Assembly (NCBI GenBank): GCA_013697015.1
Contig: JACCXL010000258.1
Coordinates: 1-22,088 of the forward strand
Length of the DNA: 22,088 bases
Origin: Chthoniobacterales bacterium
GTDB lineage: Bacteria; Verrucomicrobiota; Verrucomicrobiia; Chthoniobacterales; UBA10450
Direction: 5' to 3'
Shown here: in pieces, positions 14,533 to 20,941 of the stretch
Layout: each line of letters begins with the position of its first letter
Numbering within the stretch: position 1 is the stretch's first letter
Position numbers and translations under genes: made by a program
The notes under the pieces: model-generated
What the model was told of the DNA's origin: nothing
The model's database searches: none
The model's input: only the letters and a program-made list of their open reading frames with translations

Positions 14533-15014
14533 TGGGCAAGATGCGGTGCGGGATTGGGTACGACGCTCATCGCCTGATCGCGGGGCGGAAGTTGATCCTC
14601 GGCGGTGTGGAGATCCCACACACCGTCGGCTTGGACGGACACTCCGATGCTGATGTGCTCTCACATGCGATCGCCGATGCGCTGCTTGGCGCGGTCGGGG
14701 CGGGCGACATTGGGCAGCATTTTCCCAACGACGATGAGACGATTCGGGGAATCAACAGCCTGCAAATTCTGCGGCGAGCCGCGGAAATCGTGCGCGGGAA
14801 ACAGAGCGACGTGGTGAATGTCGATGTGACTCTGCTCGCAGAGGCGCCGAAGATTTCGTCACACATCGACGCGATGAGGGACAACATTGCAGGCGCGCTG
14901 CAAATTGATGTCTCGTGCATCAGCATTAAGGCGACCACGAACGAAGGCTTGGGAACGATCGGTCGCGGCGAGGGTATGGCCGCGATGGCCGTCGCCTCGA
15001 TTGAGCAAGGATAA
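14532..15014 (+). CDS. ispF: 2-C-methyl-D-erythritol 2,4-cyclodiphosphate synthase
   Basis: 160 residues, standard IspF length. It forms the cyclodiphosphate in the non-mevalonate isoprenoid route. Metal ligands Asp11 and His13 lie in GYDAHRL, and His45 in DGHSDADVLSHAIADALLGA; the family motif DIGQHFP follows, then the C-terminal KATTNEGLGTIGRGEG that binds the CDP moiety. ispD, often fused or adjacent, is not present. One-base overlap with the preceding phosphatase gene and a 25-bp gap to cysS place it mid-operon. Confidence 0.96.
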   Translation: MGKMRCGIGYDAHRLIAGRKLILGGVEIPHTVGLDGHSDADVLSHAIADALLGAVGAGDIGQHFPNDDETIRGINSLQILRRAAEIVRGKQSDVVNVDVTLLAEAPKISSHIDAMRDNIAGALQIDVSCISIKATTNEGLGTIGRGEGMAAMAVASIEQG

Positions 15015-15039
15015 TTTCGTCCGCTGACGATTTCTGGAA

Positions 15040-16452
15040 ATGTCGCTCCATCTTTTCAACACGTATTCACGCGCGCTCGAAGAGTTCCGGCCGCTGGAGC
15101 CGGACGGTCGGAAAGTGTCGATGTACACGTGCGGTCCCACCGTTTACAGTCACGCGCACATCGGAAACTTTCGCGCTTATGTCTTCGAAGACCTGCTGCA
15201 GCGGCACCTGGAATTTCGCGGATATGAAGTCGAGCGCGTCATGAACATCACCGATGTCGATGACAAAACGATTCGCGGCAGTCTGGCCGCCGGCGTTCCG
15301 CTGAGCGAATTTACGGCTCCCTTCAAACGCGCATTTTTCGAAGACCTCGAGACGCTCCGGATCAAACCGGCCGGGGCGTATCCTGAAGCGACGGACGGCG
15401 GCCACATTCGTGCCATGATCGCGATGATCGCGAAGCTCATCTCGCGCGGGCTGGCTTACCAGGCGGAGGACAAGTCAGTTTATTATCGGATCAAGAATTT
15501 TCCTGAGTACGGACGGCTCGCGCACTTCGATCTCTCGGAATTGCGCTCGAGTGGGCGGATCAAGAGCGACGAATACGACAAAGAGCACGTGGGCGATTTC
15601 GCGCTCTGGAAAGCCTGGGACGAAGCCGATGGCGCGGTGCGTTGGGAGAGTCCGTGGGGGCCGGGCCGTCCCGGCTGGCACATCGAATGTAGTGCGATGT
15701 CGACCCAGCTTCTCGGCGGCCAAATCGACATTCATTGCGGCGGCGTGGACAATATTTTCCCCCACCACGAAGCGGAAATCGCGCAAACAGAAGGCTGCAC
15801 CGGTCAAAAGTTCGTGCGCTACTGGTTGCATTGCGCCCACCTGCAGGTCGAGGGACAAAAGATGTCGAAGTCGTTAGGCAATTTTCATACCTTGCGCGAC
15901 CTGCTGGCGAAAGGTTACAGCGGCCGGGAAATTCGTTTTGCTCTCATCCGGGTTCACTACCGCGCTCCGCTCAATTTCACTTGGGAAGGAATGGAAGAAG
16001 CACGGCAGGCCCTGACTCGAATCGATGGCTGGCTCGAACGCTTTCGGGAAGCCGCCGCGTCCGCGCCGCATGAGACCGGATCGTCTCCGCAAGCGGGCGG
16101 CGAAGGCTTCGGAGATGCGCTCGACGAGGACCTGAATATCTCGGCGGCGCTGGGATTCCTTTTCGAAACAATTCGTGAGACCAACCGGTTGCTCGATCAG
16201 GGGTCGCTCGGTCAGCAGACCGCGGCCGCCTGGCTGGCGTGGTGGCAGAGGATCGATACGGTGCTCGCGCTAACAAGTAGCGGCGATGAGATTCCCGCCG
16301 GCGTGCTGCAAGTGGCGGAGGAGCGAAGGGAGGCGAGGCTTGCCAAAGACTGGCGGAAAAGTGATGAATTGCGCGACCAAATCGCGGCGCTTGGTTGGGA
16401 AGCGCGCGATGGCAAGGACGGACAAAAAATCACGAAACGCGGCGGCCTCTAG
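15040..16452 (+). CDS. cysS: Cysteinyl-tRNA synthetase
   Basis: 470 residues, class I synthetase. TCGPTVYSHAHIGN has zinc ligand Cys31 and the HIGH-type motif HIGN at 40-43. Further zinc ligands are Cys217 (WHIECSAM), His242 and Glu246 (FPHHEAEIAQ). KMSKS is at 274-278 in EGQKMSKSLGNF. The DALR-type helical domain and a basic C-terminal tail follow. It charges tRNA-Cys with cysteine in the cytoplasm. The GGAA before the ATG is a weak Shine-Dalgarno. The ispF-cysS neighbourhood is common in bacteria. Ends three bases before the next start. Confidence 0.97.
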   Translation: MSLHLFNTYSRALEEFRPLEPDGRKVSMYTCGPTVYSHAHIGNFRAYVFEDLLQRHLEFRGYEVERVMNITDVDDKTIRGSLAAGVPLSEFTAPFKRAFFEDLETLRIKPAGAYPEATDGGHIRAMIAMIAKLISRGLAYQAEDKSVYYRIKNFPEYGRLAHFDLSELRSSGRIKSDEYDKEHVGDFALWKAWDEADGAVRWESPWGPGRPGWHIECSAMSTQLLGGQIDIHCGGVDNIFPHHEAEIAQTEGCTGQKFVRYWLHCAHLQVEGQKMSKSLGNFHTLRDLLAKGYSGREIRFALIRVHYRAPLNFTWEGMEEARQALTRIDGWLERFREAAASAPHETGSSPQAGGEGFGDALDEDLNISAALGFLFETIRETNRLLDQGSLGQQTAAAWLAWWQRIDTVLALTSSGDEIPAGVLQVAEERREARLAKDWRKSDELRDQIAALGWEARDGKDGQKITKRGGL

Positions 16453-16455
16453 CCA

Positions 16456-17145
16456 ATGTTCGAGCCAGCTGAATTTCTAAGTCTCGCGCATACGAGTCAC
16501 TCGAAACTTTTCGAGACACAGAAATATGTCTGGGACGCGCTCAAGCAGATCGCGAGTTACCTGCAATTTCGGCTAAAACCCGCCGTGCTCGGGGAATTGA
16601 TCGGGAAGCCCTTCATTAGCAATGCGGTCTTCGTCGGCGCGGGTACCGTGGTCGAGCAGGGAGCGGTTTTGAAAGGGCCTGCTTGGATCGGGGAAAATTG
16701 TCAGATCCGGAGCGGCTGTTATGTGCGCGAGAACGTTATCGTAGGTGATGGGGTCGTGATGGGGAACTCCTGCGAATTCAAGAACTGCATTCTGTTCGAC
16801 GAAGCGCAGGTGCCGCATTTCAACTATGTCGGCGACTCCATCCTGGGCTACCGCGTACATCTCGGCGCGGGCGTGATTCTTTCTAATGTGAAACTCGATC
16901 ACACGGAAATCCATGTGCTGGCGGCTGACGGAAGCATCGCCACCGGGCTCAAGAAGTTCGGTGCGATCGTGGGCGACCGGACTGAGGTCGGTTGCAACGC
17001 AGTCATCAATCCGGGAGCGGTTCTCGGGCGCGATTGTCTGGTTTATCCCGGCGCTAATTTCCGCGGTGTCCTCTCCAGCGGCAGCATCGTAAAGGTGCGC
17101 CAAAACATCCAGGTGCTGACGCGGCGCGACCTCGAGCAGACGTAA
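16456..17145 (+). CDS. Left-handed beta-helix protein resembling the GlmU acetyltransferase half
   Basis: 229 residues. After a helical start (1-50) come hexapeptide repeats (about 52-215; e.g. VFVGAGTVVEQGAVLKGPAWIGENCQI). HFNYVGDSILG at 121-131 lines up with the GlmU motif HLTYLGDAEIG, placing His121 at the catalytic acetyltransferase His, followed by GAGVILSNVKLD. The N-terminal pyrophosphorylase (Rossmann-like) half of GlmU is absent and was not lost by frameshift here, because cysS ends three bases upstream. It is probably a nucleotide-sugar or sugar-phosphate acyltransferase; a bifunctional GlmU may exist elsewhere. It is likely co-transcribed with cysS. The true substrate is unknown. 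Confidence 0.8.
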   Translation: MFEPAEFLSLAHTSHSKLFETQKYVWDALKQIASYLQFRLKPAVLGELIGKPFISNAVFVGAGTVVEQGAVLKGPAWIGENCQIRSGCYVRENVIVGDGVVMGNSCEFKNCILFDEAQVPHFNYVGDSILGYRVHLGAGVILSNVKLDHTEIHVLAADGSIATGLKKFGAIVGDRTEVGCNAVINPGAVLGRDCLVYPGANFRGVLSSGSIVKVRQNIQVLTRRDLEQT

Positions 17146-17180
17146 AACCAATCAACCGCTGGAGATGTCAGGCGCAAGTG

Positions 17181-17265
17181 CGGATGGGCGGGGATTCGAA
17201 CCCCGGGTGCCTTTCGGCACACACGCTTTCCAGGCGTGCACAATAGACCGCTCTGTCACCCATCC
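17181..17265 (-). tRNA. tRNA-Ser(GGA)
   Basis: The minus strand reads a complete 85-base serine tRNA: acceptor GGATGGG pairing with CCCATCC, discriminator G, anticodon stem CACGC/GCGTG around the loop CTGGAAA (anticodon GGA, reads UCC and UCU), a long variable arm TGTGCCGAAAGGCACC typical of class II tRNAs, and T-arm GGGGTTCGAATCCCC. CCA is not encoded. It lies 15 bp after the hemQ stop on the same strand and may be cotranscribed with it. No integrase or repeated 3' end suggests use as an attachment site. Confidence 0.96.
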
Positions 17266-17280
17266 GGGTCGAACGCGGAG

Positions 17281-18102
17281 TCAAAGCTGCAGTCGCCGGA
17301 ACAATTCGTCGAGCGGCAGTTGCAGGCCAATGAAAAACTCGCCGAAATCAGCATAGACGGCGCTCACTTCGTCGAAGCGCATCTCGTAGACGATTTTTTT
17401 GATCTGGAACGTATCGTGCGCGAAAAGTGTCACGCCCCATTCGGCATCATCGAGACCTGCCGAGCCGGTGATGAGCTGCTTTATTTTTCCGGCGAAACGA
17501 CGCCCGACGGCGGCGTGACCGGCCATCAACCGGCGGCGCTCGTCGTGACCGAGCGCATACCAATTTCTCTGCTCTCCCCGACGTTTGCTCATATTGTAAA
17601 AGCAGACGACCGGCCAGTCGGGGAGAGAAGGGTAGACCCGCTCATGGCGGTACTTCGCCATGCGCTCGTGGAAGGATTTCATTCCCTGTTCGAATTCGGG
17701 CGAACCGACGGCGAGTTTCTGTTCGTTTTCGAGCGTTTTCGCGTACTCCGCGTCCGTCGTCGCGTACTCGCTTTCCTCCGTTAACGAAAGATAACTGTAG
17801 ACTGGGGTGAGCACATCCGCTCCGAGGGATGCGCTGAGTTGTTTTTCAATGCGGTTGGCGCTTTGCAAATCAGGCGTGATGAGCATGAATCCGAGATCGG
17901 CCTTCGGAGTGACGACACTGAGTGTGAGCAGTTGCGTCGACTCCATGGCGCGCACTTCCTGCACGAGTGCCGAAAAACCGACTTTGGCCGCGCCCCGCTC
18001 TGCCGTGTTGAGCAGTTGCCACTGACTGTGTTCCACCCGGTAGAAAAGATGGAGGCAATGCCATCCTAGTTCGGGCACCACCGTGGGCAATTCATGGGGC
18101 AT
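17281..18102 (-). CDS. hemQ: HemQ-type coproheme decarboxylase (chlorite dismutase family)
   Basis: The ATG at 18102 gives 273 residues, with GWHCLHLFYRVEHSQW soon after the start as in other HemQ proteins; a TTG at 18168 overlapping the upstream stop would add 22 poorly fitting residues. The C-terminal domain is typical: FYNMSKRR with catalytic Tyr169 (Listeria Tyr147), LMAGHAAVGR with proximal haem ligand His196 (Listeria His174), the Gln209 equivalent of Listeria Gln187, then GSAGLDDAEWGVTLFA and YEMRFDEVSAVYADFG. The enzyme turns coproheme into haem b in the coproporphyrin-dependent pathway. It is not a true chlorite dismutase, which has an Arg at the Gln position. Upstream gene: pseudo-rhomboid, same strand. 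Confidence 0.92.
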   Translation of the reverse strand: MPHELPTVVPELGWHCLHLFYRVEHSQWQLLNTAERGAAKVGFSALVQEVRAMESTQLLTLSVVTPKADLGFMLITPDLQSANRIEKQLSASLGADVLTPVYSYLSLTEESEYATTDAEYAKTLENEQKLAVGSPEFEQGMKSFHERMAKYRHERVYPSLPDWPVVCFYNMSKRRGEQRNWYALGHDERRRLMAGHAAVGRRFAGKIKQLITGSAGLDDAEWGVTLFAHDTFQIKKIVYEMRFDEVSAVYADFGEFFIGLQLPLDELFRRLQL

Positions 18103-18164
18103 CGCGCCAGTGTCCGCGGCGCGATCAGCGCGGTCAAGATCGAGCCCGGCCCGTCCGAAGTCCT

Positions 18165-18947
18165 TCAAACCGCCGGGCTTTCGGAGCGTGACAAGTGCGG
18201 AATGCAGTACTCCTCGCCGTCGCTCGCCACGCGGAATTCCAGATTCGGGTTCGAGAACTCCGTTGCGCCACAGACTGCGCAGCGGTGCAACGGTTCATCG
18301 ACATCGCGCGATTGGACATCGAAACGCTTGCGGCGCGTGGAAACTTCCTTGCGATGGCGCGCCTCGTAGAAAATATCGCGACCGAAGAAAATCAGATAGT
18401 TACTCAAGGCAACGACGAGCGCGATCCGGTAAGAGGTCGAATTGACAAAGAACCCGTAGAAGAGAAGAGCGGCCGAGATCCACGCCACCCATTTGATCTT
18501 CAGGGGCAGGATGAAGAATACGTAGATGACTTCGTCGGGATAAAAGCGCGCGAAGGCGTAAAACAAACTTGCCGCGAGGAACCGGTTCGAAAAATCAGCC
18601 CCGAAGAACCAGGCCGCCACGGTCGTTCCGAGCATGCCGATGAGGAAGTAAAGCGTCAGCCGGAAAGGACCGAACGCTCGTTCGAGACCTTCCCCGATGT
18701 ACCAAAGAAACCAAAGCGCGAAGACAATCCAGACCGGGTGAAAAGTCCGCGGTAAGAAAATATACGTGAAGAGACGCCAGATCTGGCCATGGCGCACGGC
18801 CACGGGATCGAGACTCAAGACGCCGACATATTCCGGGTTGAGGAGAGCGAGAACAAAGACGAGCGCAGTGAAAGCGACAACGATCCGGATCAATCCGGGA
18901 ATCGCGAGGAACCCGAAGCGCCGCTCCAGTGAATTCAGCCAGGCCAC
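18165..18947 (-). CDS. Rhomboid-fold membrane protein, probably non-proteolytic, with C-terminal zinc ribbon
   Basis: 260 residues from a GTG start. Five to six membrane segments (about 19-37, 71-90, 97-115, 122-137, 139-160, 160-190). The region GQIWRLFTYIFLP and ALWFLWYIGEGLERAFG is characteristic of rhomboid-superfamily proteins. The active-site GxSG is replaced by AASLFYAF, and no His occurs where the last helix should carry the catalytic dyad partner (ALSNYLIFFGRDIF), so protease activity is unlikely. After the membrane part comes a cytosolic tail: CAVCG at 223-227 and CIPH at 248-251, a likely zinc ribbon. It may be a membrane chaperone or adaptor like derlins and iRhoms. Ends 62 bp before the hemQ start. 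Confidence 0.8.
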   Translation of the reverse strand: MAWLNSLERRFGFLAIPGLIRIVVAFTALVFVLALLNPEYVGVLSLDPVAVRHGQIWRLFTYIFLPRTFHPVWIVFALWFLWYIGEGLERAFGPFRLTLYFLIGMLGTTVAAWFFGADFSNRFLAASLFYAFARFYPDEVIYVFFILPLKIKWVAWISAALLFYGFFVNSTSYRIALVVALSNYLIFFGRDIFYEARHRKEVSTRRKRFDVQSRDVDEPLHRCAVCGATEFSNPNLEFRVASDGEEYCIPHLSRSESPAV

Positions 18948-18993
18948 GATTATGCATCGTAACGGCCACCGCGCGCGGCCTCAACGCGGTTCG

Positions 18994-19022
18994 TTGACGC
19001 CACCCAAGCCGACGCCTAGTTT
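18994..19022 (+). promoter_or_regulatory. Candidate promoter for leaderless gcvT
   Basis: TTGACG (18994-18999) and TAGTTT (19017-19022) are separated by 17 bases. The gcvT GTG lies seven bases after the -10, so transcription would begin at or almost at the start codon, giving an mRNA without a leader. No Shine-Dalgarno precedes this GTG. The -10 is weak (3 of 6 to consensus). Confidence 0.4.
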
Positions 19023-19029
19023 CCGCCTC

Positions 19030-20130
19030 GTGACCGAAACCGCAGAGAAGAAAACGCCTCTCTATGACGAGCATGTGCGTTGCGGAGCAAAAGTCGTCCC
19101 CTTCGGTGGTTGGTTGATGCCGGTGCAATACACGAGCATCTCGGACGAACATCAGGCGGTGCGGAAGAATGTCGGCATGTTCGATATCTCGCACATGGGA
19201 CAACTGATCGTTTCCGGAGCGGGCGCCGCAGCTTGGCTGAACAGGATGCTGACGAACAACGTCGAGAAGCTCGAAATCGGCGGCAGCCAATACACTTTTT
19301 TGCTGAACGAAGCGGGCGGAATGATCGATGACCTTATCGTCTACCGCCTTGAACCGGAGTTGTTCCTGCTCGTGGTCAATGCATCTCGGACTGACGAGGA
19401 CCTGGCGTGGCTGCAACAACATCTCGAGCCCGGCATCGCTCTGCACAATCGCAGTGCGGACTTCGGCGCGCTGGCGGTGCAGGGCCCGCGCGTGACGGAA
19501 TTGCTTTGTGCCATGCTCGGAAACGCCACCTCAATTCCAACGCGAAATCAGATCGCCCCCTTCGAATACCAACAAATTCCCCTCCAGATTGCCCGGACCG
19601 GCTACACCGGGGAAGATGGAGTCGAAATCTTTTTTCGGGCGCGCGATGCGTCGAAACTATGGAATGCGTTTCTCACCGAGGGCGCACACTTCGGCCTCCG
19701 CCCCTGCGGTCTTGGCGCGCGCGATACGCTGCGCCTGGAAATGTGTTATCCGCTCAACGGTTCCGATTTGTCGCCGGAGCACAATCCGATGGAAGCCGGG
19801 CTCGGATTTTTTGTAGATCTGAGCAAAAGTGATTTCGTTGGTCGCGCCGAGATTGCGCGCGCGAAAGCGAACGGTCCTTCGCGCCGCCTGGTGCCGTTCC
19901 GAATGAGAACGAAAGGCCCGCCGCCGCGACCGCACTATCCCGTTTATGCCGGCGGAGAGCGGGTGGGCGAAGTGGCGAGCGGCACGCTCTCGCCAAGCTT
20001 GGGCTACGGCATCGGGATGGCGTATCTCCCCACGGCCCAGGCGAAAATCGGTACCGAGTTGGAGATTGAAATCCGCGGTCAGAAATTTCCTGCCAGCATT
20101 GAGAAGAAACCCCTCTATAAAAAATCATGA
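19030..20130 (+). CDS. gcvT: Glycine cleavage system T protein (aminomethyltransferase)
   Basis: The frame is open from 18766 but upstream sequence overlaps the divergent rhomboid gene and does not look like GcvT. A GTG at 19030 gives 366 residues, normal length, and places KTPLYDEHVRCGAKVVPFGGWLMPVQY at the usual point. Also seen: GMFDISHMGQ, FLLNEAGGMIDDLIVYR, ARTGYTGEDGVEIF, PCGLGARDTLRLEMCYPLNGSDL and a C-terminal barrel domain with SGTLSPSLGYGIGMAYL. The enzyme transfers the aminomethyl group carried on GcvH to tetrahydrofolate, releasing ammonia. An ATG at 18952 is the alternative start but leaves only four bases to the divergent gene. The stop overlaps gcvH as ATGA. Confidence 0.95.
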   Translation: MTETAEKKTPLYDEHVRCGAKVVPFGGWLMPVQYTSISDEHQAVRKNVGMFDISHMGQLIVSGAGAAAWLNRMLTNNVEKLEIGGSQYTFLLNEAGGMIDDLIVYRLEPELFLLVVNASRTDEDLAWLQQHLEPGIALHNRSADFGALAVQGPRVTELLCAMLGNATSIPTRNQIAPFEYQQIPLQIARTGYTGEDGVEIFFRARDASKLWNAFLTEGAHFGLRPCGLGARDTLRLEMCYPLNGSDLSPEHNPMEAGLGFFVDLSKSDFVGRAEIARAKANGPSRRLVPFRMRTKGPPPRPHYPVYAGGERVGEVASGTLSPSLGYGIGMAYLPTAQAKIGTELEIEIRGQKFPASIEKKPLYKKS

Positions 20131-20504
20131 ATGTTCCTGACGATCTTCGTTACACCGAATCACACGAGTGGGTCCGCGTTGAAGGCGAGAACGCGCGCGT
20201 CGGAATTACCGATCACGCCCAGGCGGAACTGACGGACGTCGTGTATGTGGAGCTCCCCAAGGTCGGCGCGCAAGTTGCCGCGCGTGGAGCAACCGCCGTC
20301 GTCGAATCCGTCAAAGCGGCCAGCGACATCTACGCGCCGATCAAAGGAACGATCGTCGAAGTGAACAAGGCCTTGGAAGAAAATCCGGCGCTTATCAATA
20401 CCGATCCGTTCGGTGACGGCTGGATTTTCATTTTAAAAATGAATTCTCCGGCGGATGTGGAGCAACTCAAAGACGCGGCGGCCTACCGCGCCGCGATTGG
20501 CTAA
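20127..20504 (+). CDS. gcvH: Glycine cleavage system H protein
   Basis: 125 residues, full length. Lipoyl attachment site: VVESVKAASDIYAP with Lys63. Other GcvH signs: YTESHEWVRVEG near the start and DPFGDGWIFILKM near the end. It shuttles the aminomethyl intermediate between GcvP, GcvT and Lpd. Translationally coupled to gcvT by the ATGA overlap. gcvP does not follow; the TAA directly abuts the stop codon of the convergent receiver gene with no base between, so no terminator can lie in an intergenic gap. Confidence 0.96.
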   Translation: MNVPDDLRYTESHEWVRVEGENARVGITDHAQAELTDVVYVELPKVGAQVAARGATAVVESVKAASDIYAPIKGTIVEVNKALEENPALINTDPFGDGWIFILKMNSPADVEQLKDAAAYRAAIG

Positions 20505-20861
20505 CTAGCGCAGTAGATCGATCAAGCCGCGGACGGCTTCATCGATCGAAAGCGGGGTTGCAAAGAAGGAGTAGCCGCTCAGGACGCCGCTCGAAACAAC
20601 GCCTTTCTGCGGCGCAACCGTCAGCGAAACGATCGGGATGTTGGTGAGGAAGGGGATCGTTTTGAATTCCGCCTCCATCGAGCCGCTGCCGCCGTCGATC
20701 ACAATCAAGTCCGGACGAAACCAGCGTGCCACATGCAGCGCAAGATGATCGTCCGTTTCTTCACGCACGAGGTAATGCCCCGCATGCTCGAATAATTGGC
20801 GCACCACGCATGTCACTTCAGGATCATGATTCACGAGCAGGATCTTTTTCAGAAACGTCAT
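20505..20861 (-). CDS. Stand-alone degenerate receiver-domain protein
   Basis: 118 residues from the ATG at 20861; earlier in-frame ATGs at 20885 and 20894 are possible and would add a short basic leader. The fold reads as a receiver: ILLVNHDPEVTCVVRQLFEHAG, RPDLIVIDGG with Asp56 at the phospho-acceptor position, IPIVSLTVA, and a last helix SIDEAVRGLIDLL. The usual acidic pair is NHD and the conserved Lys-Pro is replaced by Thr102-Pro, so normal phosphorylation is doubtful. No output domain. Gap 20862-20941 to the DUF1501 gene holds a short palindrome. A remote homologue of signalling receivers with unknown partner. Confidence 0.72.
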   Translation of the reverse strand: MTFLKKILLVNHDPEVTCVVRQLFEHAGHYLVREETDDHLALHVARWFRPDLIVIDGGSGSMEAEFKTIPFLTNIPIVSLTVAPQKGVVSSGVLSGYSFFATPLSIDEAVRGLIDLLR

Positions 20862-20863
20862 CA

Positions 20864-20880
20864 GCGGCGTGGCACGCCGC
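20864..20880. repeat. 8-bp inverted repeat at the start of the receiver gene
   Basis: GCGGCGTG and CACGCCGC flank one base, just two bases before the ATG at 20861 on the minus strand. It could form a hairpin next to the start or be an operator, but if translation starts at 20885 or 20894 it is simply coding sequence. Confidence 0.3.
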
Positions 20881-20941
20881 CGCATACCGAGCATCGCGTG
20901 TGCCAACCTAACAAATGGCGGCTTCTGGCGGTGGCTGCTCG

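Noticed and set aside
17181..17265. tRNA-Ser as an integration site
   Set aside because: No integrase, no duplicated tRNA 3' end and ordinary housekeeping genes on both sides.
17281..18102. Chlorite dismutase activity
   Set aside because: The distal Arg of true chlorite dismutases is absent; a Gln and the HemQ Tyr/His pattern are present.
18766..19029. N-terminal extension of gcvT
   Set aside because: Overlaps the divergent membrane protein gene and is Arg/Lys-rich with no similarity to GcvT; the protein is full length from 19030.
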